Shown: positions 7,190 to 13,453 of the stretch, in pieces
Position numbering within the stretch: position 1 is the first letter of the stretch
How the letters are laid out: each line of letters begins with the position of its first letter
Source: JBGSWL01 sp041752455
GTDB taxonomy: Bacteria > Pseudomonadota > Alphaproteobacteria > Rhizobiales > Rhizobiaceae
Reading direction: 5' to 3'
Assembly (NCBI GenBank): GCA_041752455.1
Contig: JBGSWL010000029.1
Coordinates: 1-13,453, forward strand
DNA length: 13,453 bases
The notes under the pieces: model-generated
Databases searched by the model: none
What the model was told of the DNA's origin: nothing
The model's input: the letters and a program-made list of their open reading frames with translations, nothing else
Program-made: the position numbers and the translations under genes

Positions 7190-7299
7190 TCAAATTTTAG
7201 GCAGAGGTGCCGGAACTTCGGGCTTTCGGCGGCACACAGGTCGCATTAGCATGGCGCCAGACGCCAAGAATTTGAGGGCCAAGAGGATCCGGGGATGGC
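7190..7299. other. Intergenic region with inverted repeats between creatininase-like gene and ureA
   Basis: These 110 bp separate the catabolic unit from urease and fold on paper into several hairpins. TCAAATTTTAGGC (7190-7202) and GCCAAGAATTTGA (7263-7275) are inverted copies matching at 11 of 13 positions. Between them GTGCCG (7207-7212) pairs with CGGCAC (7230-7235), and TGGCG (7252-7256) pairs with CGCCA (7262-7266). No U-tract follows, so a classic intrinsic terminator is not supported. It could terminate the upstream unit or form a structured ureA leader. A ureA promoter is expected here or farther upstream, but no convincing -35/-10 or -24/-12 element was recognised. GGGGAT just before 7300 may be the ribosome-binding site. 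Confidence 0.35.
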
Positions 7300-7602
7300 A
7301 TGCTTCTGACACCGCGTGAAAAAGACAAGTTGCTGATCGCCATGGCGGCCGAAGTGGCGCGCAAGCGCCTCGCGCGCGGCGTCAAGCTGAACCATCCGGA
7401 AGCCATTGCGCTGATCTCCGACTTTGTCGTGGAAGGCGCCCGCGACGGCCGCTCGGTTGCCGACCTGATGGAGGCCGGCGCCCATGTCATCACCCGCGCG
7501 CAATGCATGGATGGCATCGCGGAAATGATCCCCGACATCCAGGTGGAAGCGACGTTCCCCGACGGGACCAAGCTGGTCACCGTGCACGAGCCGATCAGGT
7601 AA
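7300..7602 (+). CDS. ureA: Urease subunit gamma
   Basis: The 100-residue protein is a full-length UreA. It opens with LTPREKDKLLI, carries RLARGVKLNHPEAIALISDFVVEGARDG (about 24-50) and ends with EATFPDGTKLVTVHEPIR, all hallmarks of bacterial urease gamma subunits. UreA, UreB and UreC assemble into the cytoplasmic trimer of heterotrimers that hydrolyses urea to ammonia and carbamate; UreA is structural and helps shape the active-site entrance. It is the first urease gene here; ureD, which commonly precedes ureA in rhizobia, is absent from the 110-bp upstream gap and the preceding gene. Instead of ureB, four bases after its stop comes an AT-rich membrane-protein gene, followed by a degenerate repeat of the UreA tail at 8038-8106. 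Confidence 0.97.
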   Translation: MLLTPREKDKLLIAMAAEVARKRLARGVKLNHPEAIALISDFVVEGARDGRSVADLMEAGAHVITRAQCMDGIAEMIPDIQVEATFPDGTKLVTVHEPIR

Positions 7603-7606
7603 GCTG

Positions 7607-8041
7607 ATGGCAGATCCAGCTGAACATCTGAAGTCCGGAATGATCATCGAAGCCGAAATTGTTCAAAGATACGAGACGCTCTTGAGCGCAATAATGGCCG
7701 GTATATTCGTAACAACCGGCACACTATCGCTTAGCAAAAATCCGACCTCATTGTGGCTTTTGTTTGCTTTTTCATTTTTAGCATCCGCAATAGTTGCAAA
7801 AATAGCAATTGGAAGAGCGTTTCATTACGCTCTTTACGAACGATATCGAGAAGAATGGGCTCGTCAATCTGGGACAGAAGTTATCAGCTCTTCGATTCAG
7901 CTTAGTAGAAACGAGTACGATACGAGAAACATGATGTTCGGCCCAGTTTTGGGAGCTACTATCGTGCCAAATTATGTACTTTGGCCTGCGGCGGCTTTCT
8001 TGGTTCCGTTCGTTGGAATGTGTATCGGAGCAGCGACATGA
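7607..8041 (+). CDS. Hypothetical AT-rich integral membrane protein between ureA and ureB
   Basis: I do not recognise this 144-residue protein. It has hydrophobic segments at about 24-42, 48-68 and 112-141, with a hydrophilic, charged stretch (about 70-110, YERYREEWARQ) between the second and third, so a small inner-membrane protein with about three spans is likely. The start ATG at 7607 is four bases after the ureA stop. Its last bases form ATGA with the next short ORF. Base use is unlike the neighbours: 27 of 60 bases at 7681-7740 and 23 of 60 at 7741-7800 are G or C, with many AT-ending codons rare in ureA. This suggests recent acquisition. Sitting inside the urease operon, it could affect urea or ammonium traffic, but nothing in the sequence shows this. 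Confidence 0.7.
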   Translation: MADPAEHLKSGMIIEAEIVQRYETLLSAIMAGIFVTTGTLSLSKNPTSLWLLFAFSFLASAIVAKIAIGRAFHYALYERYREEWARQSGTEVISSSIQLSRNEYDTRNMMFGPVLGATIVPNYVLWPAAAFLVPFVGMCIGAAT

Positions 8042-8106
8042 CCCACGGTGAAACAATCGCTTCCGATGGGACAATAAACGTAACTCTGCGGGAGCCGATC
8101 CGATGA
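8038..8106 (+). pseudogene. 22-codon ORF resembling the UreA C-terminus (displaced 3' end or coupling peptide)
   Basis: An ATG at 8038 overlapping the membrane-protein stop opens a 22-codon frame ending in TGA at 8104-8106, which overlaps the start of the HD gene. Its last 18 residues align without gaps to the last 18 of UreA: DGT, VT and the terminal EPIR are shared, 10 identities in total. GAGCCGATC is identical in both DNA sequences. The first residues (MTHGE, then GTI) also resemble the UreB start (MIPGE, then GTI). The simplest reading is a decayed copy of a ureA end left by insertion of the upstream gene. Alternatively it is a real mini-peptide that keeps ribosomes moving into the HD gene, given ATGA overlaps on both sides. 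Confidence 0.45.
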
Positions 8107-8705
8107 GCCTTGCGCCGCTTGCCATGGAAGCCCTCGCTTTTGCGGCGCGCGCTCATAGCGGCCAGCACCGCACCGGCAATCGTGACCCCTACGTGAACCA
8201 TGTCATTGAGGTGGCACAGATGGTCGCTTCCGTGGAACCGGATGACGCGGCGCTGATTGCCGCCTGCGTTCTGCATGATGTGCTGGAGGAAACGCCGGTC
8301 ACCGCCGATGAACTGCGCACCCGCTTCGGCAATGCGGTCACCGCGATCGTGCTGGATGTCACCGACCCGGAAGGACTGAAAGGCAGACCCCGCCGCCAGC
8401 GCCAGGTGGACCACACTGCCGTTTGCGGACGGCCCGTCAGGCTGCTGAAACTGGCCGACAAGATCTCCAATGTCGAGGAACTGCTCGACATCGCGCCGGA
8501 GCGTTTCGATGCCGGTGGCGCGCACAAATATCTGAAATGGGCGCGCCGCGTGGTCGATGTGTGTCGCGGTGAGGCGCCGGCGTTGGAGGCGCGGTTCGAT
8601 GCGTCGGCGGCGAGGTTGGAATCCGTCATTGAACGCCCCAAAGTTTCAGCGTCATCCTCGGGCTCCGTCCCGAGGATCCAGACTGAAATCACAACGGAAC
8701 AATGA
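8103..8705 (+). CDS. HD-domain phosphohydrolase (RelA/SpoT/MESH1-like hydrolase fold)
   Basis: The 200-residue protein has HD-family motifs in the order seen in MESH1/SpoT-type (p)ppGpp hydrolases: AARAHSGQHRTGNRDPYVNHV (about 15-34, His33), CVLHDVLEETPVT (H58, D59) and KLADKISN (D119, N123). These residues normally bind one Mn ion and catalyse removal of the 3' diphosphate. The C-terminal part after about residue 155 is not conserved, and residues about 181-196 are encoded by a palindromic repeat, so the tail may be a late addition. The start ATG 8103 overlaps the upstream mini-ORF stop; the stop overlaps the DUF1272 start. It could clear alarmones or hydrolyse another nucleotide. Its presence between ureA and ureB is structural linkage, not proof of a role in urease. 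Confidence 0.85.
   Translation: MSLAPLAMEALAFAARAHSGQHRTGNRDPYVNHVIEVAQMVASVEPDDAALIAACVLHDVLEETPVTADELRTRFGNAVTAIVLDVTDPEGLKGRPRRQRQVDHTAVCGRPVRLLKLADKISNVEELLDIAPERFDAGGAHKYLKWARRVVDVCRGEAPALEARFDASAARLESVIERPKVSASSSGSVPRIQTEITTEQ
8644..8688 (+). repeat. Palindromic repeat within the 3' end of the HD gene
   Basis: ATCCTCGGG (8654-8662) and CCCGAGGAT (8669-8677) form a perfect 9-bp stem around a 6-base loop, and TTTCAG (8644-8649) pairs with CTGAAA (8683-8688) outside it. The core resembles the short palindromes scattered between genes in many alphaproteobacteria. Here it is read through in frame and supplies about 16 codons of the HD protein's tail, ending 14 bp before the DUF1272 start. 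A hairpin there could also affect coupling or mRNA stability. Only this one copy was seen. Confidence 0.75.
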
Positions 8706-8971
8706 TCATGATGGAACTGAAGCCCAACTGCGAATGCTGCGACAAGAACCTGCCCTGGGAGGCCCGCGACGCGATGATCTGCACCTTCGAATGCACGTTC
8801 TGCGCCGATTGCGTGGAAACGGTCCTCGGCGGCGTGTGCCCCAACTGTGCCGGCAATTTCGTGTCGCGCCCGATCCGGCCTGCGCACTACAAGGCCAAAT
8901 ACCCGCCTTCAACCAAGCGCTATCATGCGAGCCGTGCCGATTGCACGGACAAGCGAAAGGTTGCCACATGA
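8702..8971 (+). CDS. DUF1272 cysteine-rich protein
   Basis: The 89-residue protein matches the DUF1272 pattern: ELKPNCECCDKNLP, then ICTFECTFCADC, then LGGVCPNCAGNFVSRPIRP. Nine cysteines (10, 12, 13, 27, 31, 34, 37, 46, 49) suggest a small zinc-binding fold; the tail after about residue 62 is basic and lacks cysteines. Family function is unknown to me. The start is one of three nearby ATGs; 8702 gives an ATGA overlap with the HD stop, while 8708 sits better after GGAACA. The stop overlaps ureB's ATG. It is probably co-translated with ureB; a metal-related role would fit urease, but no sequence evidence supports it. Confidence 0.88.
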   Translation: MIMMELKPNCECCDKNLPWEARDAMICTFECTFCADCVETVLGGVCPNCAGNFVSRPIRPAHYKAKYPPSTKRYHASRADCTDKRKVAT

Positions 8972-9273
8972 TCCCCGGTGAAATCATCACCCCCGAAGGC
9001 ACCATCACCCTGAACGACGGAGCGCCGACCGTCACGCTGAAGGTCGCCAATACCGGCGACCGGCCGGTGCAGGTCGGCTCGCACTACCATTTCTTCGAAA
9101 CCAATGCCGCGCTCGATTTTGACCGCGACATAGCGCGGGGCATGCGCCTCGACATCGCCGCCGGAACCGCCGTGCGCTTCGAGCCCGGCCAGGCGCGCGA
9201 TGTGACGCTGGTTCCCATAAGCGGCAAGCGCGAGATCTACGGCTTCAACCAGAAGATCATGGGGCCGCTGTGA
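8968..9273 (+). CDS. ureB: Urease subunit beta
   Basis: The 101-residue protein is a full-length UreB: MIPGEIITPEGTITLNDG at the N-terminus, NTGDRPVQVGSHYHFFETN (about 28-46, the most conserved block) and EIYGFNQKIMGPL at the end. The frame is open farther upstream, but the family start is the ATG at 8968, which overlaps the DUF1272 stop as ATGA. UreB is a structural subunit of the cytoplasmic urease complex and forms a contact surface for the UreD-UreF-UreG activation machinery. The 3' end overlaps the next gene's GTG start as GTGA. Unlike compact ureABC operons, about 1.4 kb of other genes separate it from ureA and about 0.8 kb from ureC. Confidence 0.97.
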   Translation: MIPGEIITPEGTITLNDGAPTVTLKVANTGDRPVQVGSHYHFFETNAALDFDRDIARGMRLDIAAGTAVRFEPGQARDVTLVPISGKREIYGFNQKIMGPL

Positions 9274-9683
9274 AACGCTGGCTCGTCGCACTCTTCATGC
9301 TCGCTGCCCCGCCCGCCTTCGCGCAGGATGCCCCGTGGGACTGCAATGACACGGCGAACCTGCCGCAACTGGGCCTCAACATGTGCACCTACCAGGACTA
9401 TGAGCGCGCCGACCGGGCGCTGAACGTGGTCTGGCCCAAGGTCGTCCAGTGGGCAAAGGACATGGACGAATCCACCCGCGAATGGCAGCCGCAATTTGCC
9501 ATCGCCCATGACAGCCTGCTGAAAGCCCAGCGCGCGTGGATCGACTACCGCGATGGCCATTGCGAGACGGAAGGCATGGCTGCCGCTGGTGGCTCCATGC
9601 AGCCGATGCTGGTCTCCGGCTGCAAGGCCACGCTGACGCGCAAGCGCACCGAAGAACTGCTGTTGCTCCTTGAAACAAATTGA
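9270..9683 (+). CDS. Secreted DUF1311 / LprI-like protein
   Basis: The 137-residue protein starts with GTG at 9270, overlapping the ureB stop. It has an export signal (MKRWLVALFMLAAPPAFA) with likely cleavage before Gln19. The mature part carries the DUF1311 pattern: CTYQDYERADRALNVVW (from C39) and AQRAWIDYRDGHC (86-98), then SGC (C118). Four cysteines (25, 39, 98, 118) could form two disulfides in the periplasm. Some family members inhibit lysozyme (M. tuberculosis LprI); most are uncharacterised, and no lipobox is seen here. I recall similar genes in rhizobial urease operons, so the association may be old. Its relation to urease is unclear because UreABC is cytoplasmic. Confidence 0.85.
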   Translation: MKRWLVALFMLAAPPAFAQDAPWDCNDTANLPQLGLNMCTYQDYERADRALNVVWPKVVQWAKDMDESTREWQPQFAIAHDSLLKAQRAWIDYRDGHCETEGMAAAGGSMQPMLVSGCKATLTRKRTEELLLLLETN

Positions 9684-9712
9684 GTTGGACGAAATAAAAG
9701 GGGATCATTTTT

Positions 9713-10081
9713 ATGAGACTTGAGGATATTATTTTATATGGATATGCGGCTTTTTTAGCCTTCATACCCACAACAATTACAGTCATTGTTGCCGTGGCAG
9801 CAAGCTTGATCGCAAGCAATAGACTTGGTCTGCCATTTCGCCTACTTGCGGTGACCAACATTGTTGCCGGTTTTGTCGCAGCCTTCGTATACAATCTCGT
9901 TACCCCGGCCTCATTCCACAGGTCGATCTACAAGATCGTCGAAAGTGACTCCATTCTTCAGCAAGTGCGCTTTGCATTACCGCCCGCTGCATGGGTCGCA
10001 ACAATCTTGGCGACTATCGCGATCGTTACGGTGGTAGTTGTGCTCAATAGCCGCGAAGAAGAACCTGCAGATAACGAATAG
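9713..10081 (+). CDS. Hypothetical AT-rich integral membrane protein between ureB and ureC
   Basis: I do not recognise this 122-residue protein. It shows three hydrophobic segments (about 9-34, 43-63 and 89-111) and a short acidic C-terminus (REEEPADNE), so it is a small inner-membrane protein. The start ATG 9713 follows AAAAGGGG at about 9 bases, a good ribosome-binding site and one of the few independent ones in this operon. The early part is very AT-rich: only 20 of 60 bases at 9721-9780 are G or C, unlike ureB and ureC. No similarity to the other AT-rich membrane protein (7607-8041) is visible beyond size and topology. It is too short for a UreI-type urea channel. It was probably acquired separately from the urease genes. 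Confidence 0.7.
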   Translation: MRLEDIILYGYAAFLAFIPTTITVIVAVAASLIASNRLGLPFRLLAVTNIVAGFVAAFVYNLVTPASFHRSIYKIVESDSILQQVRFALPPAAWVATILATIAIVTVVVVLNSREEEPADNE

Positions 10082-10105
10082 AAATTCAGACATCGGAACC
10101 GCCCC

Positions 10106-11818
<1,713 letters not shown>

Positions 11819-11830
11819 TCTAACCGACTT

Positions 11831-12277
11831 ATGATTCTTATACAGATGTTGCCGGACCAGGGTGGCGTGCCGGAAAAAGTGATATCCCTGCATGCCGACA
11901 GACATACGCTGGCCAAACGGCGCTGGCGTGCAATGGCCGAGGATCGCACGGATTTCGGCTTTGATGTTTCACATCCTCTTTCGCACGGAGATATCATTTA
12001 TTATGCCGGTACAACTGCCTACCGGATTGCACAAAAACCGGAACCGGTTCTGGAAGTCCCGTTACCAAATGATCCCGGCATGGCGGCTTCCATTGGATGG
12101 TTGATCGGGAATTTGCATTTTGGACTCGAAACTTTTGAGGGATTTGTGCGGGTCGCAAACGATCCCGCAATTGCGCAAATGCTGGAGCGTGAATCCATTC
12201 CCTATCGTCAGGTGGAAGCGGTATTCATTCCGCTCACAACGCAGGGACATCATTCGCACGGACCGCATGAGCATTGA
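11831..12277 (+). CDS. ureE: Urease accessory nickel chaperone UreE
   Basis: The 148-residue protein has the UreE layout: an N-terminal peptide-binding half, a C-terminal metal-binding half with GNLHF (93-97) holding the conserved His96, and a His-rich tail GHHSHGPHEH. UreE dimers collect nickel and hand it to UreG for insertion into urease. The segment FGFDVSHPLSHGDIIYY (43-58) and GWLIGNLHFGLE differ from the YHLGNRH-type UreE that I associate with rhizobia, consistent with foreign origin of the 3' block. It starts 12 bp after ureC; no clear ribosome-binding site precedes ATG 11831, and an ATG at codon 6 (11846) is an alternative. It overlaps ureF by 11 bp. Composition is moderate (32 of 60 G+C at 12001-12060). 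Confidence 0.9.
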   Translation: MILIQMLPDQGGVPEKVISLHADRHTLAKRRWRAMAEDRTDFGFDVSHPLSHGDIIYYAGTTAYRIAQKPEPVLEVPLPNDPGMAASIGWLIGNLHFGLETFEGFVRVANDPAIAQMLERESIPYRQVEAVFIPLTTQGHHSHGPHEH

Positions 12278-12944
12278 GTCTGACTGGCTCGGGTTTGTGT
12301 TGCAGACCAATGACTCGGCGTTTCCCATAGGTGGATATGCCCATTCCATGGGGCTCGAAGAAGTGGTGCGCCTTGGGGTGGTGACCGATGAAAAATCACT
12401 TCTTCAATACTGCAGACAACACAGCATTCCGGCTCTTGAACATTTCGAAATTCCTATGCTGCTCGCCGTGCATGCAACGGCAGACGATCTGGGGAGCGTC
12501 ATCCAATTGGATCATCAGGTTGACGGCCAGAAGCCAGCCGCCGAACTGCGCCGTGCTTCCATTGCGGCCGGGAAACGGCGTTTGGAAATGGTCACGCAAT
12601 TGTTTCCATCGTCCACGCTCGAAAACTTTTCGCAGGCCGTCAAAAATGACCGCACACCGTGTCATCACCTCACCGTTTTTGCATTGGTGTATGCGCCGTT
12701 TCCGGCAGAAGTAGCAACGATCGCCTATGCCCATCAGGCCTTGACCGGGCTTTGTCTGTCAGCCATGAAACTGCTGCGATTTGGTCAGGATGGCGCCCAA
12801 CGGGTGTTGACCGCCGCCATGTCCACACTCAACGTGAGGTCGCCCCGGGATATTTCGCCCGAAGTTGCCGGATGGTTTGATCCCTTGACCGATATTGCCT
12901 CCATGCGGCATGAAATAGCATTTGAACGACTTTTTATCTCATGA
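12267..12944 (+). CDS. ureF: Urease accessory protein UreF
   Basis: The 225-residue all-helical protein carries the UreF signature near its start: QTNDSAFPIGGYAHSMGLE (13-31). It also has HQALTGLCLSAMKLLRFGQDGAQRVL in the later part, where UreF contacts UreG and UreD. UreF bridges UreD on apo-urease to the UreG GTPase and gates nickel delivery. The frame is open upstream, but ATG 12267 is chosen because family similarity begins just after it; it lies within the last codons of ureE (11-bp overlap). Its TGA overlaps the ureG ATG. G+C is about half (31 of 60 at 12421-12480), below the ureA/B level. The partner UreD is not in the window. Confidence 0.93.
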   Translation: MSIESDWLGFVLQTNDSAFPIGGYAHSMGLEEVVRLGVVTDEKSLLQYCRQHSIPALEHFEIPMLLAVHATADDLGSVIQLDHQVDGQKPAAELRRASIAAGKRRLEMVTQLFPSSTLENFSQAVKNDRTPCHHLTVFALVYAPFPAEVATIAYAHQALTGLCLSAMKLLRFGQDGAQRVLTAAMSTLNVRSPRDISPEVAGWFDPLTDIASMRHEIAFERLFIS

Positions 12945-13453
12945 AAAAAATAATACGAATTGGAATCGGTGGCCCGGTTGGTTCCGGGAAAACCATGTGT
13001 GTGCTGCGCCTCTGCCAGTGGTTGAAGGACGAGTTGAGTCTGGGTGTAATCACCAACGATATTTACACCCGCGAAGACGCCGAGTTTCTGGTAAAAAACG
13101 GAGCACTCGCCGCCGACCGCGTGATCGGTGTTGAAACCGGGGGGTGCCCGCACACTGCCATCCGGGATGACACCAGCATGAACCTCGCGGCTGTCAAAGA
13201 ACTTGAGGAGCGACATTCGGACTTGCAGCTTATCCTCATTGAGAGTGGAGGCGATAATTTGTCTGCCACATTTTCTCCAGAGTTAGTCGATGCGTTTATT
13301 TACGTCATCGATGTTGCCGAAGGGGACAAAATTCCGCGCAAGGGTGGTCCGGCCATTCGTCACAGCGATCTGTTGCTAATTAACAAGATATCACTGGCGC
13401 CGCATGTGGGGGCGGACCTGGATGTGATGGCGCGCGACTCTGCGTTGATGCGC
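12941..13453 (+). CDS. ureG: Urease accessory GTPase UreG, 3' end cut by window edge
   Basis: The first 171 codons are visible and run off the right edge. Motifs: P-loop GPVGSGKT (11-18), ITNDIYTREDAEFL (37-50), the nickel-binding CPH in ETGGCPHTAIRDD (C69-H71) and ESGGDNLSATFSP. UreG is a SIMIBI-class GTPase that carries nickel and uses GTP hydrolysis to drive metal delivery with UreE, UreF and UreD. There is no His-rich N-terminal extension. The guanine-recognition motif, normally NKxD, reads NKIS (148-151; TCA at 13391-13393), so the Asp that pairs with guanine is replaced by Ser. The start ATG overlaps the ureF stop. Composition is moderate (28 of 60 at 13201-13260), continuing the low-GC block that begins in ureC. 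Confidence 0.95.
   Translation, partial: MKKIIRIGIGGPVGSGKTMCVLRLCQWLKDELSLGVITNDIYTREDAEFLVKNGALAADRVIGVETGGCPHTAIRDDTSMNLAAVKELEERHSDLQLILIESGGDNLSATFSPELVDAFIYVIDVAEGDKIPRKGGPAIRHSDLLLINKISLAPHVGADLDVMARDSALMR

Noticed and set aside
7251..7319. 22-codon ORF starting at 7251 and overlapping the ureA start
   Set aside because: No similarity to anything known and no clear ribosome-binding site; it is read in another frame across ureA's first codons.
8038..8075. Reading the mini-ORF as a broken ureB start (MTHGE versus MIPGE)
   Set aside because: The N-terminal likeness is real but short; the 18-residue ungapped match to the UreA end is longer and includes the exact terminus, so it is preferred, though a hybrid is not excluded.
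7607..10081. The two small membrane proteins as UreI-type urea channels
   Set aside because: UreI proteins are about 195 residues with six spans; these have 144 and 122 residues, about three spans each and no visible family motif.

Overview
The window looks like chromosomal DNA of an alphaproteobacterium, most likely Hyphomicrobiales (Rhizobium/Mesorhizobium/Hoeflea-like). The clues are high GC, tightly packed and translationally coupled genes, UreA/UreB/UreC sequences of the rhizobial kind, and one copy of a palindromic repeat (core ATCCTCGGG...CCCGAGGAT) of a sort common in alphaproteobacterial genomes. The genus is an inference. No RNA gene, IS element or CRISPR array was seen.

Left half (1-7189): two divergent transcription units around a 257-bp intergenic region (5746-6002) rich in short repeats. 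The minus-strand unit reads, in transcription order: periplasmic NMT1/THI5-like binding protein (5745-4744), ABC ATPase (4720-3902), ABC permease (3921-3037), cytosine-deaminase-like amidohydrolase (3036-1735), FAD-linked oxidase (1734-331) and a flavodoxin-fold NAD(P)H oxidoreductase cut by the window edge (320-1). The plus-strand unit is a Rid-family protein (6003-6395) overlapping a creatininase-family amidohydrolase (6392-7189). Together they look like uptake and stepwise degradation of a small nitrogen-containing ring compound that I cannot identify. Three of the enzymes lack residues diagnostic of the best-known members of their families, so standard names (cytosine deaminase, RidA, creatininase) would probably mislead.

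Right half (7300-13453): a urease operon, ureA - [membrane protein - 22-codon remnant - HD hydrolase - DUF1272] - ureB - [LprI-like secreted protein - membrane protein] - ureC - ureE - ureF - ureG (partial). UreABC form the nickel enzyme that hydrolyses urea; UreE, UreF and UreG deliver nickel. Six non-urease genes or fragments sit between the structural genes, most joined by 4-bp ATGA/GTGA overlaps. The two membrane-protein genes are strikingly AT-rich. No ureD is seen upstream of ureA; it may lie beyond ureG.

Most notable: (1) base composition falls abruptly inside ureC near 11530-11580, from about 65% to about 50% GC, and stays low through ureEFG, suggesting a mosaic operon with a recombination joint inside ureC; (2) a 22-codon ORF after the first AT-rich insert matches the UreA C-terminus at 10 of 18 positions without gaps, as if an insertion had duplicated or displaced the end of ureA; (3) UreG has NKIS instead of the GTPase motif NKxD; (4) the divergent N-compound cluster with its non-canonical enzymes may be an undescribed catabolic pathway placed next to urease.
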